Of a stretch of DNA of 54,559 nucleotides, positions 6,883 through 15,137 are shown piece by piece; the stretch's first letter is position 1, and each line of letters opens with the position of its first letter. A program made the position numbers and the translations under genes. The stretch comes from Acidovorax delafieldii (lineage in GTDB: Bacteria > Pseudomonadota > Gammaproteobacteria > Burkholderiales > Burkholderiaceae_C), in assembly GCA_002377855.1 (NCBI GenBank), contig DFQQ01000038.1, positions 1 through 54,559 on the forward strand. The letters are read 5' to 3'. The notes beneath the pieces are model-generated. The model ran no database searches and was not told where the DNA came from. It saw only the letters and a program-made list of their open reading frames with translations.

Positions 6883-9075
6883 TCAGAAATCAAACGCCGC
6901 AGACACCCGCACCGCGCGCGGTGCCCCCACGTTCACGCGGCCTGCGCCCCAGATGCTTTCAAAGTAGGCGCGGTTGGTGAGGTTGGTGACACTGGCGCGC
7001 AGCACCACTGGCTGGCTGCCCCAGCGGGTGGCGTAGCGGGCACCGGCATCCAGTGTGGTCCAGGCGGGCAGCTTGACGCTGTTGTCGCCCGTGAGCCACT
7101 GCGCACCGGTGTGGTTGACGCGGCCGTTGAGCGACAGGCCCTGTACGCCGGGCACTTGCCAATCCGCACCCACGTTGAGGGTGAGCTTGGGCACGCCGAA
7201 CTGGGCACGGCCCTGGTTCACACCCTTGTTGGTTTGGGTCTGCTCGGCTTCGGTGTAGGCCACGCCGCCCAGCACAGACAGGCTGCGGCTGACTTGACCA
7301 AACACGTTCCACTCCACACCGCGGTTGCGCTGCTCGCCGTCCAGCACCTGGGCGTTGTTCACCTCGATGAGGGCGGGCTTGGTGATCTGGAACAGGCTCA
7401 CGGTCTGGGTGATATCGCCACTCTGCCACTTCACGCCCACTTCCATCTGCTCGGATTGGTAGGGCTTGAAGGTTTCACCTGCGTTGGCGTAGGGCGTTTG
7501 CACGGTGGTGCCAGCGCTCAGGCCTTCCACATAGTTGCCGTAGAGCGAGACGTTTTCGCCCCACGGCTTGGCGACCACGCCCACCAAAGGCGTGACCGCG
7601 GTTTGCTTGTAGTTGGCCAGCTTCTGGTGCACTTGTTGGGCGCGCAGGCCCAGGGTGAGCTGCAGCTTGTCGTCCAGCATGGCCAGGGTGTCCGCCGCAC
7701 TCAGGGCGGTCATCACGTCGTCGTTGAGCTTTTTGAAGGTGGACGCCGCGCCGCCCGCCGGCATGGTGATGGGTGTGGGGTTGAAGATGTTGCTGTTGAT
7801 GGCAGCCGTGCCGTTGTTGCGGCTGCCGCCCTGGTACTGCAACACGTTCGCCGCCAACGTCAGCCTGTGCGCGACGCTGCCGGTGGTGAACTGGCCGCGC
7901 ACGCCTGCCTCGGCCGCCGTGGTCTGGTATGCGCCCCACGAGTTGTAGGCCGTGCCGGTAGCGTTGCCCGTGGCAGCGTTGGCCGCCGTCCACACGGGGC
8001 GGGTGCCGAAGATGAAGCCGTCGTACGAGTGCAGTGCACGGCCCACCGCGCCAAAGACTGTCCACTGGCTGTTCAGGTTCATCTCGCCGCGCGCGATCAG
8101 GCCCTGGGTTTGGGTGTTGCTGTACACGCCTTCGCCGTAGAAGAAATTGGTGGAGCCATCGGGCGCGCGGGGCACCGTGGTCCAGCCCGTGATGACGGGC
8201 TGCATGGGCGAGCCCTTGCGCACCTTGTTTGTGAGCGAGTAGGCATCCAGCTCGGCCTTCCAGCCCTGGCCCTGGTAGTCGAGCGCCAGGTGGCCGATTT
8301 CGCGGCGCTTGGTCTGGTGGTCCAGCCAGGTTTCGCCGCCCGAAAGCACGCCGTTCACGCGCACGCCCAGGCGCTGCTCGGGCCCGAAGCGGCGCGACAC
8401 ATCGGCGTGCACGCCCACGTTGGATTGATCAGACCAAGTGGTGGTGATGCGCGTGAGCGCTTCCTTGCCCGCGCGCTTGGGCACCAGGTTGATGGCGCCG
8501 CCCACGTCGCCCGTGGTGTTGATGCCCATCATCATCGCGCCAGGGCCTTTGAGGACCTCGACGCGTTCGAACATCTCGGTGGGCGTGTGCTGCTCGGGCG
8601 CCAGGCCATACATGCCATTGATGGCCAGCGACGATGCGCCCACCGCAAAGCCCCGAATGAGGAAGTTCTCGACCACATGGCCGTCGTTGGTGGTCATGCG
8701 CACCGAGGGGTCGCCCTTGAGCACGGCAGCCACGGTCTGGGCCTGCTGGTCGGCAATGCCTTCGGCGGTGTAGGCGGTCTGGTTGAAGGGAGTGTCCATT
8801 ACGCCCACGTTGCCCAGCACGCCCAGGCGTGCGCCGCGTGCCACCTTGCCGCCAGGGGCCGCTGCGGGCAGCGCGTCCGGGGTTTCGGGGGCGGATCTCA
8901 CGGTCACTTCCTGCAGGGCAGGGGCTGCGGCGGGTGCGGCGCTCTGGGCGGTGGCGATCTGCGGCACCCCCAGCACGGCGATGAGGCCGGCCAGGGCGAC
9001 CGGGTGCAAAGAAAAAACGTGCGCAACGTGGCGCGGGCAGCGTGTAGCGGTCATGGAAGGGTTGGTTGTGGTCAT
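6883..9075 (-). CDS. TonB-dependent ferric-siderophore receptor
   Basis: About 730 residues. The mature protein starts after a long signal region (VALAGLIAVLGVPQIATAQ). A plug domain follows, with segments such as DPSVRMTTNDGHVVENFLIRGF and VEVLKGPGAMMMG...GGAINLVPKR, then a 22-strand-type barrel ending in VSAAFDF with terminal Phe. This is the layout of TonB-dependent siderophore receptors. I chose ATG 9075; ATG 9054 is also possible. It lies downstream of an AraC/PchR-like regulator on the same strand and opposite a siderophore ABC importer, so it is the outer-membrane entry point of that system. The ligand is unknown. Confidence 0.9.
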   Translation of the reverse strand: MTTTNPSMTATRCPRHVAHVFSLHPVALAGLIAVLGVPQIATAQSAAPAAAPALQEVTVRSAPETPDALPAAAPGGKVARGARLGVLGNVGVMDTPFNQTAYTAEGIADQQAQTVAAVLKGDPSVRMTTNDGHVVENFLIRGFAVGASSLAINGMYGLAPEQHTPTEMFERVEVLKGPGAMMMGINTTGDVGGAINLVPKRAGKEALTRITTTWSDQSNVGVHADVSRRFGPEQRLGVRVNGVLSGGETWLDHQTKRREIGHLALDYQGQGWKAELDAYSLTNKVRKGSPMQPVITGWTTVPRAPDGSTNFFYGEGVYSNTQTQGLIARGEMNLNSQWTVFGAVGRALHSYDGFIFGTRPVWTAANAATGNATGTAYNSWGAYQTTAAEAGVRGQFTTGSVAHRLTLAANVLQYQGGSRNNGTAAINSNIFNPTPITMPAGGAASTFKKLNDDVMTALSAADTLAMLDDKLQLTLGLRAQQVHQKLANYKQTAVTPLVGVVAKPWGENVSLYGNYVEGLSAGTTVQTPYANAGETFKPYQSEQMEVGVKWQSGDITQTVSLFQITKPALIEVNNAQVLDGEQRNRGVEWNVFGQVSRSLSVLGGVAYTEAEQTQTNKGVNQGRAQFGVPKLTLNVGADWQVPGVQGLSLNGRVNHTGAQWLTGDNSVKLPAWTTLDAGARYATRWGSQPVVLRASVTNLTNRAYFESIWGAGRVNVGAPRAVRVSAAFDF

Positions 9076-9157
9076 GCGGGGGCCTGGTACCCAGACACAG
9101 CGGAAAAGGCGGCACCAAGCCAATGGTTCGATGATTCCAGCCGCTGCTGGCGCGCGT

Positions 9158-9189
9158 GTTTGCGGCAGCTACAAAGATGTTTGCGCAGC
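9158..9189. promoter_or_regulatory. Candidate AraC/PchR-type operator (direct repeats, 21-bp phase)
   Basis: GTTTGCGGCAGC (9158-9169) and GTTTGCGCAGC (9179-9189) are near-identical and start exactly 21 bp apart, two helical turns, as expected for tandem AraC-family half sites. They lie about 85-115 bp upstream of the receptor start. A second pair, TGCGCAGCGC at 9182-9191 and 9200-9209, overlaps. Confidence 0.4.
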
Positions 9190-9223
9190 GCAGCATGTGT
9201 GCGCAGCGCTGCTGCCCAGGGCG

Positions 9224-10207
9224 TCAGAGCCGGGCGCGGGCCAGCTTGGGCGGCATGCCAAAGCGGCGGCGGTAGGCGGTGGCAAAGTTGGCTGCGCTGT
9301 TGTAGCCCGCCAGCAAGGCCGCCTGGCCCACGGTCAGGCCGTCGTGCTCCAGGGCACGGCGGGCGCGCTGCAGCCGGGTCTCGCGCACAAAGTCAAATAC
9401 GGTGGTGCCGTACACCGCGCGGAAGTGCCGTTGCAAGGTGGTGGGGTTGGTGCCGGCCTGGCGGGCCAGGTCGTTCAGCGATACGTCCATGGCCTCTTCG
9501 CGCTGCAGATAGGCGTGCAGCGCCTGCATGCGGCGGTGCTCTTGCGGCAGCAGGCGCATGGCGGAGTCCGCGGGAGCGGGCGCTGGCCGGGGCGCCGCAG
9601 CAGGGCCCGGTGCATGCTGCGCCAGGCTGGCCAGGGCCTCGCTCACCAGTTCCAGGGCACGGCTTTCCAGGTACAGGTGCAGCAGGGGCGCGCTCATGTC
9701 GGGCGCATGGGTGATCTGCTCGGCCAGCGCGGTGATGCGGGTGGACGGTTGCCAGTGGTGCATGGCCAGGTGCTGGCGGCGAAAAGCCTCCACCGCTCCC
9801 ATGCCAGGGGTTGATGCGCTGGCCAGTTGCTCCAGCCATTCGGCCCCCAAGCCCACACTCACCCGCCGGGCATAAGCCCCGCGCCGGGCGCGGCGTTCAA
9901 AGCGCTCGGGCTGTGCCACCGACACCATGAGGGCGCGGGGCGTTACCGCCGCCCGACTGCCTGTCGGGCGTGCGCGCCCGGGCACGGCCTCGCCCGACGT
10001 CAACGCCACACGGCGCGGACCGTAGCTCACGTCCACCATGCCCTCCAAAAGCACCACGATGCGCAGCCCCGCATCCAGCTCGCCGCAGGCGGTGAAGTCC
10101 TGTGCGTCCACCACATCGTCGGCGTGCATGTGCAAGCCAGGCCGCAGCACCCGCAAACGCGCCAGATGGCTGCGCAGCGAATCCTGCATCGCGTCGGAAG
10201 GGGGCAT
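9224..10207 (-). CDS. AraC-family transcriptional regulator, PchR-like
   Basis: About 327 residues from ATG 10207 (MPPSDAMQDSLRSHL; ATG 10261 and 10189 are alternatives). The C-terminal 100 residues form the two-helix-turn-helix AraC domain: VSLNDLARQAGTNPTTLQRHF, then VGQAALLAGYNSAANFATAY and RRRFGMPP. The N-terminal part is a sensor region without a clear subfamily motif. Regulators of this PchR type usually bind the ferric siderophore in the cytoplasm and activate the neighbouring receptor gene. Position directly upstream of the TonB receptor and divergent from the ABC importer supports that role. Confidence 0.85.
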   Translation of the reverse strand: MPPSDAMQDSLRSHLARLRVLRPGLHMHADDVVDAQDFTACGELDAGLRIVVLLEGMVDVSYGPRRVALTSGEAVPGRARPTGSRAAVTPRALMVSVAQPERFERRARRGAYARRVSVGLGAEWLEQLASASTPGMGAVEAFRRQHLAMHHWQPSTRITALAEQITHAPDMSAPLLHLYLESRALELVSEALASLAQHAPGPAAAPRPAPAPADSAMRLLPQEHRRMQALHAYLQREEAMDVSLNDLARQAGTNPTTLQRHFRAVYGTTVFDFVRETRLQRARRALEHDGLTVGQAALLAGYNSAANFATAYRRRFGMPPKLARARL

Positions 10208-10383
10208 GGCTGACGCTACATGCAGGGGGCGGACAGCAATGGGCGATGGGCAGGCAGACATGGGCAGGCAGCGTTGTGAAAGAGTCGCTCAAGCCTGTGC
10301 CGCAGTTGCAGCAAAGGTATTAGTTGCCAGCGCAAACACGGCTGACGAGCGAACGTGGAATGCTAGCAACATCGCACAATAAA

Positions 10384-10404
10384 TACAAATGATTCTCAAT
10401 AATG
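10384..10404. promoter_or_regulatory. Fur-like box upstream of the siderophore importer
   Basis: ACAAATGATTCTCAATAAT contains, on the opposite strand, TTGAGAATCATTT, a common core of Fur boxes in betaproteobacteria. It is an imperfect match to the 19-bp consensus. Located about 50 bp before the binding-protein start, in the region between divergent regulator and importer genes. Confidence 0.55.
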
Positions 10405-10450
10405 GGATGATGGCACCCCTGTTGAGCCACCCCTTGCTGCCTTCCGACCC

Positions 10451-11602
10451 ATGCACTTCCTGAACCGACTGGCCGCCCGCTGGGGCGTTGCCTGCGCCGC
10501 TGCGCTAATGTGGTGCGCCCCTGCCCTGTCTGCCCCTCCCGCGCCCATCACTGTGACCGACCTGGCCGGGCGCACCGTGACCGTGCCCGCGCAGGTGCAG
10601 CGCATCCTGCTGGGCGAAGGCCGCCTGCTGCCGGCCCTGGCCATCCTGGAGCAAGGCGAGCTGCCGCGCCGCCTGGTGGGCATGATGGGCGACTTTGAAA
10701 GCCTGGACGCCCCGGGCTACCAGCAGTGGAGCAAGCGCTTTCCGCAGCTGGACAAGGTGGCCCGCGTGGGTCGCAACAGCAGCGGCAGCTTCAGTGACGA
10801 GCAGGCCATCGCGCTGCGCCCGCAACTGGCCATCCTGGGCTTGGGCGGCGGGCATGGCCCCAGCCAAAGCCACCGCGAAACCCTGGCCCGGCTCGAAGCC
10901 GCTGGCGTGGCCGTGGTGTTCATCGACTTCCGGCACGACCCGCTGCGCAACACGCCGCGCAGCATGGAACTGCTGGGCCAGGTGCTGGGCAAGCGCAAGG
11001 AGGCCGATGCCTTTGTTGCCACCTGGAAGGCCGAGCTGGAGCGCGTGCAGTCACGCCTGCGCACGCTGCCGGCAGGCACGGCGGCACCGACGGTGTTTCT
11101 GGAGAACCGCGTGGGCCTGGCTGACGAGTGCTGCGCCACCATGGTGGGCCTGGTCGGCCTGCTGCTGGATGCAGCGGGCGGCAAGAACGTCGCCAAGGGG
11201 CTGATCCCCGGCGAGCATGGCACGCTGAACCCCGAGCTGCTGTTGGCCCAGCAACCGCGCGTTTACGTTGGCACCGGCATTGGCAACATGGGTGATGCGC
11301 AAAAGGGTTCGCAGCGCATCGTGCTGGGCGCCGACGCCACGCCCGAGGCCGCCCGCCAGTCGCTGGCACGGGCCAACCAGCGCCGGGGCATCAACGCACT
11401 GCAGGCGGTTCAGCAGGGGCGCGCCTATGCCATCTGGCACCACTACTACAACTCGCCCTTCAACGTGGTGGCGGTGCAGGTGATGGCCAAGTGGTTCTAT
11501 CCCGAACTGTTTGCCGACCTGGACCCGCAGGCCACATTGAAGGCGCTGTACGCCCGCCACCAGCCCATCCCGCTCCAGGGTGTGTACTGGACGGGCCAGT
11601 GA
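10451..11602 (+). CDS. Periplasmic siderophore-binding protein of an ABC importer (FecB/FepB type)
   Basis: 383 residues with a signal peptide (LAARWGVACAAALMWCAPALSAPP). A helical-backbone type III binding-protein fold follows: N-lobe ITVTDLAGRTVTVPAQVQRILLGEG, mid segments IALRPQLAILGLGGG and VAVVFIDFRHDP, and C-lobe NPELLLAQQPRVYVGTG. It delivers ferric siderophore or a similar chelate to the FecCD permease encoded two genes later. The next gene starts inside its stop codon (GTGA), showing translational coupling. The Fur-like box just upstream predicts iron repression. Ligand unknown. Confidence 0.85.
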   Translation: MHFLNRLAARWGVACAAALMWCAPALSAPPAPITVTDLAGRTVTVPAQVQRILLGEGRLLPALAILEQGELPRRLVGMMGDFESLDAPGYQQWSKRFPQLDKVARVGRNSSGSFSDEQAIALRPQLAILGLGGGHGPSQSHRETLARLEAAGVAVVFIDFRHDPLRNTPRSMELLGQVLGKRKEADAFVATWKAELERVQSRLRTLPAGTAAPTVFLENRVGLADECCATMVGLVGLLLDAAGGKNVAKGLIPGEHGTLNPELLLAQQPRVYVGTGIGNMGDAQKGSQRIVLGADATPEAARQSLARANQRRGINALQAVQQGRAYAIWHHYYNSPFNVVAVQVMAKWFYPELFADLDPQATLKALYARHQPIPLQGVYWTGQ

Positions 11603-12558
11603 GATCCGCTCCCACCCCACGCCGCGCGGCCCTGGCTGCGGCGGCCGCCGCCGGCCTGTGGCTGGCGGGCTGCGCGAGCCCAGCACGCCCTACCGAAGAG
11701 CTGGGCACCGAGCGCCCTGCGCGGCTGCCCGGAGCCACCTGGCGCGACTGGACTGACCCCGCCAGCGGCCTGACCTGGCGCGTGTGGATGCAGGCCCCAG
11801 AAGGCCCCACGCCCCCCACCGGCCACCCCGTGCTGTATGTGCTGGACGGCAATGCCTGCTTTGCCATCGCAGCACAACTGGCGCGCAACAGTGCCAGCCG
11901 ACCCGCCGATCTGCGCCAGGGCCAGGGCAGTGCGGTGGTCGTGGGCCTCGGCCACCCGGGGGATGCCTCATACGACCAGGCCGCGCGCCAGCGCGACTAC
12001 ACCCCGCCCGCGCCAGGCCAGAGCCCCACGGCACAAGCGGGAGGCGCCGAGCGCTTGCTGGACTTCATCGCGCACCAAGTGCACCCCTACCTGGCCCAGC
12101 GCTTTGCCATCGACCCGCAGCGGCAAACCCTGTTCGGCCACTCGTTTGGCGGGCTGCTGGTGCTGCATGCACTGTTCACGCGGCCGCAGCAGTTCACCCG
12201 TTACGCGGCCGCGAGCCCTTCAGTGTGGTGGAACCAGGGGCAAATCATGGAGACCGCACAGGCCTTCATGCAGCGCTACGGGCAGGCCCCACGCAGCTTC
12301 CAGGCCCAGCTCCAATTGCGCCTGGGCGCCCTGGAGCGGGCCGAGATGGCGCCCAGCACTGGCCGCAGCGCCGTACTGCAGGAGCGCCGCATGTGGCAGC
12401 GCATCCACCAGCTGAGTGATGAACTCACTGCCCTGCATTGGCCAGAGCTGCAAGTGCAGCTGGGCATGCTGCCAGGGCTGGACCACGGCGCCGTGATGGC
12501 CCCCGCGCTCATCGACGCCCTAGCGCTGGCCCAGTCGCCACGCCGCACCTTTTCGTGA
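11599..12558 (+). CDS. Lipoprotein alpha/beta-hydrolase, probable siderophore esterase (IroE/BesA-like)
   Basis: The GTG at 11599 overlaps the preceding stop and gives 319 residues: MRSAPTPRRAALAAAAAAGLWLAGCAS. This is a lipoprotein signal with lipobox LAGC, so the mature protein is membrane-anchored. The rest is an alpha/beta-hydrolase of the esterase D/IroE type: VLYVLDGNACF (oxyanion region), nucleophile elbow GHSFGG, and a late GLDHG with the probable catalytic His. Enzymes of this family hydrolyse ester-linked siderophores to release iron. A lipid-anchored form in an importer operon suggests cleavage in the periplasm before or after binding-protein capture. Function is inferred from family plus context. 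Confidence 0.75.
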   Translation: MRSAPTPRRAALAAAAAAGLWLAGCASPARPTEELGTERPARLPGATWRDWTDPASGLTWRVWMQAPEGPTPPTGHPVLYVLDGNACFAIAAQLARNSASRPADLRQGQGSAVVVGLGHPGDASYDQAARQRDYTPPAPGQSPTAQAGGAERLLDFIAHQVHPYLAQRFAIDPQRQTLFGHSFGGLLVLHALFTRPQQFTRYAAASPSVWWNQGQIMETAQAFMQRYGQAPRSFQAQLQLRLGALERAEMAPSTGRSAVLQERRMWQRIHQLSDELTALHWPELQVQLGMLPGLDHGAVMAPALIDALALAQSPRRTFS

Positions 12559-12604
12559 TTTACAGACCATTTGCAGATCGACTGATGCTTTGCATGACGC
12601 CCGC

Positions 12605-13717
12605 ATGACCCTCGCCACCCGCCAGCCCGCGCAGCCTGCCCCGCAGCCGCTGCCCGCCAGCCCCGCCGTGCCATCCCCCAGTGGCTCACTCGAACGGCGC
12701 TACCGCACCCTGGTGCGCATGCGCTGGTGGCTTTTGGCCGCACTGGCCGCCGTGCTGGCTGCCAGCGTGGTGGTAGACGTGGCCCTGGGCCCTTCTACCT
12801 TTGCCTTGGCCGATGTGCTGCGCGGCCTGGGGGCACCGCAGAGCCTGTCGCCCGCGCAGCAAGTGATCCTGTGGGAAGTGCGCCTGCCCTACGCAGTGAT
12901 AGCCGTTCTGGTGGGCGCCAGCCTGGGCCTGGCCGGGGGCGAAATGCAGACCGCGCTGAACAACCCGCTGGCCAGCCCCTTCACGCTGGGCGTCTCGGCC
13001 GCGGCGGCCGTAGGCGCGTCGGGCGCCGTGGTGGGCGGGCTGAGCCTGATTGTGTGGGGCGAGAACATGGCCGTGCCGCTGTGCGCCTTTGCGGGCGCGG
13101 CCTGCGCCACGGGACTCATCCAGCTGCTGGCCTGGCGCCAGGGTGCGAGTGTGGAGACCGTGGTGTTGTTCGGTATTGCGCTGCTGTTCAGCTTTGAAGC
13201 CCTGCTGTGGCTGCTGCAGTATGTGGCCGACAGCAACGCGCTGCAGCAGATCGTGTTCTGGAGCATGGGCAGCCTGGGCCGCGCCACCTGGATCAAGATC
13301 GCCATTGTGGGCAGCGTGCTGGCGCTGTGCCTGCTGTGGTCGTCCCGCCAGGCATGGGCGCTGACGGCGCTGCGTGCCGGCGAAGACCAGGCGCGCAGCT
13401 TTGGCGTGCCGGTGGAGCGCCTGCGCATGCTGACGCTGCTGCGCGTGAGCCTGCTGGCCGCCACGGCCCTGTCGTTCGTGGGCACCATTGGCTTTGTGGG
13501 CCTGGTGGGGCCGCACATGGCCCGCATGCTGCTGGGCGAAGACCACCGCTACTACCTGCCCGGCAGCGCACTGGCCGGGGCGCTCATGCTGTCGCTGGCG
13601 TCCATCCTCAGCAAGGCATTGATCCCCGGCGTGGTACTGCCCATTGGCATCATCACGGCGCTGGTGGGGGTGCCGCTGTTCATGGCGCTGGTGCTGCGCC
13701 AAAGGAGGGCGGCATGA
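12605..13717 (+). CDS. FecCD-family ABC permease for siderophore import
   Basis: About 370 residues from ATG 12605. A proline-rich cytoplasmic N-terminus precedes about 10 transmembrane segments. Signatures of the FecCD/BtuC family are visible: RLPYAVIAVLVGASLGLAGG, MQTALNNPLASPFTLGVSAA, and the ATPase-contacting GFVGLVGPHMARMLLGEDH. Only one permease gene is present, so the channel is presumably a homodimer. Its stop overlaps the ATPase start (ATGA). Confidence 0.9.
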   Translation: MTLATRQPAQPAPQPLPASPAVPSPSGSLERRYRTLVRMRWWLLAALAAVLAASVVVDVALGPSTFALADVLRGLGAPQSLSPAQQVILWEVRLPYAVIAVLVGASLGLAGGEMQTALNNPLASPFTLGVSAAAAVGASGAVVGGLSLIVWGENMAVPLCAFAGAACATGLIQLLAWRQGASVETVVLFGIALLFSFEALLWLLQYVADSNALQQIVFWSMGSLGRATWIKIAIVGSVLALCLLWSSRQAWALTALRAGEDQARSFGVPVERLRMLTLLRVSLLAATALSFVGTIGFVGLVGPHMARMLLGEDHRYYLPGSALAGALMLSLASILSKALIPGVVLPIGIITALVGVPLFMALVLRQRRAA

Positions 13718-14505
13718 CGGCGGGCCTGACCATTGAACAACTGAGCGCGGGCTACCCCGGGCGCCCGGTGCTGCACGGCGTGGACCTGCCCGCGGTGCCC
13801 CCCGGCACCCTGGTGGCCGTGGTGGGGCCCAACGCCGTGGGCAAGTCCACCTTGCTCAAGGCCATTGCCGGGCTGCGGCCCATGCAGGGTCGCATCGCAC
13901 TGGACGGCGCGGCACTGACCGACCTGCCACCGCGCGAGCGGCTGCGCACCGTGGGCTACCTGCCGCAGGCGCTGCCGCAAAGCTCATCGCTGATGGCGTA
14001 CGAGGCTTGGCACAGCGCGCTGCGTGCCAGTCGCGGCGCCTGGAGTGCCGCCCAGCGCGAGTCCGCCATCGAAGCCGTGGTGGCCGAGCTGGGCCTGCAG
14101 GCGCTGGCCCTGCGGCGGCTGGACGAACTCTCGGGGGGGCAACGGCAGATGATTGGCCTGGCCCAGGTGCTGGTGCGCGCGCCGCGCCTGTTGCTGTTGG
14201 ACGAGCCCACCAGTGCACTCGATTTGCGCTGGCAACTGCAGGTGCTGCAGGCCGTGCGCCAGCGCGTGCAGCAGCACGGCAGCGTGGGCCTGGTGGCCGT
14301 GCACGACCTGAACCTGGCCCTGCGCTTTTGCCAGCGCGTGCTGGTACTGGGCGGTGGCACCGTGCTGGCCCAGGGCGACCCCGCCCACGTGCTGACCCCT
14401 GGGCTGCTGCGCCAAGCCTACGGCGTGCAGGCCCGTGTAGAGCGCTGCAGCCAGGGCCACCTGCTGGTGCTGGCCGATACCGCGCTGGCTCTCAACACCG
14501 ACTGA
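13714..14505 (+). CDS. ABC transporter ATP-binding protein, siderophore/haem type (FecE-like)
   Basis: The ATG at 13714 overlaps the permease stop and follows AAAGGAGGG, fixing the start. The 263-residue protein has Walker A GPNAVGKSTLL, Q-loop VGYLPQALPQ, signature LSGGQRQM, Walker B LLLLDEPTSALD and the H-loop VAVHDLNLA. The Walker A motif has Ala-Val where most FecE-type ATPases have Gly-Ser-Gly (GPNAVGKS); the P-loop Lys and Ser remain. It powers the adjacent FecCD permease. Confidence 0.9.
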   Translation: MTAGLTIEQLSAGYPGRPVLHGVDLPAVPPGTLVAVVGPNAVGKSTLLKAIAGLRPMQGRIALDGAALTDLPPRERLRTVGYLPQALPQSSSLMAYEAWHSALRASRGAWSAAQRESAIEAVVAELGLQALALRRLDELSGGQRQMIGLAQVLVRAPRLLLLDEPTSALDLRWQLQVLQAVRQRVQQHGSVGLVAVHDLNLALRFCQRVLVLGGGTVLAQGDPAHVLTPGLLRQAYGVQARVERCSQGHLLVLADTALALNTD

Positions 14506-14560
14506 TGCCACCTGTTCACCGTCGGCAACTCGCTTTTTCACCACCACTGCCCCACCCACC

Positions 14561-14863
14561 ATGCTGAGACGACAAGGCCATGTGCCCACGCCTGAGGCGA
14601 GCCGCCACCTGCAGCGCCTGTGCTACCACTTCACGCGCAAGATCACCGTGCACTACGACACCCACCGGGGCGAGGCCCACTTCCCTTGGGGGATGTGCGT
14701 GCTGCAGGCGGACGACGCAGCGCTGCACTTTGACTGCACAGCAGCGGACGCCGAGCAGTTGGCGCGCGTGCAGTTCGCCATTGATTCGCATGTGGAGCTG
14801 TTCTCCCGCAAAGCCCCTGTCGCCGTGCAGTGGCAACCGGTTGCGGCCAGTCCTGAGGAGTGA
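14561..14863 (+). CDS. DUF2218-family protein
   Basis: A 100-residue cytoplasmic protein resembling the DUF2218 family: an N-terminal ASRHLQRLCYHFTRKITVHYD segment, central EAHFPWGMCVLQA and DSHVELFSRKAPVAVQW near the end. Members are often encoded beside siderophore receptors or transporters, as here, but no activity is established. It lies 55 bp after the ATPase gene and is probably the last gene of the iron operon. Confidence 0.75.
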   Translation: MLRRQGHVPTPEASRHLQRLCYHFTRKITVHYDTHRGEAHFPWGMCVLQADDAALHFDCTAADAEQLARVQFAIDSHVELFSRKAPVAVQWQPVAASPEE

Positions 14864-14892
14864 CAGGGCGGCCGCCCCTTTCGGTGGGATCT

Positions 14893-14951
14893 TTGAATCA
14901 AATATGGCTCTTGCGCTTTGCTGTCAAGCGTTAGCAGCTATGTTATTAATA
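14893..14951 (+). repeat. Dispersed two-hairpin palindromic repeat, copy C
   Basis: ATCAAATATGGCTCTTGCGC, then CAAGCG and AGCAGCTATGTTATTAATAGCAT: same order and arm sequences as the other copies. It lies between the iron operon and the diguanylate cyclase gene. The rest of this 274-bp gap (14864-15137) holds only a GGGCGGCCGCCC palindrome at 14867-14878. Confidence 0.8.
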
Positions 14952-15137
14952 GCATACGGATCGAGTCGCGTGGAAGCCCTGGAGCCGACACCGCGGCCAA
15001 GGCCCGGCGTGCAAGCGTGCAGCGCCTCGTCCGAACAAGCCCCCGGGCAAACCACGATGGCGCAGAGCAGCGGTCGTGTTTCAATTTGTAAGCATAATTA
15101 GCATTACCGATCTTTGTCGGGCTTACAGATCTGATTC

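Noticed and set aside
6823..9714. A 963-residue open frame opposite the TonB receptor gene
   Set aside because: It is antisense to a clear receptor gene, is rich in His/Arg/Ala as expected of the complement of GC-rich coding sequence, and has no family motif.
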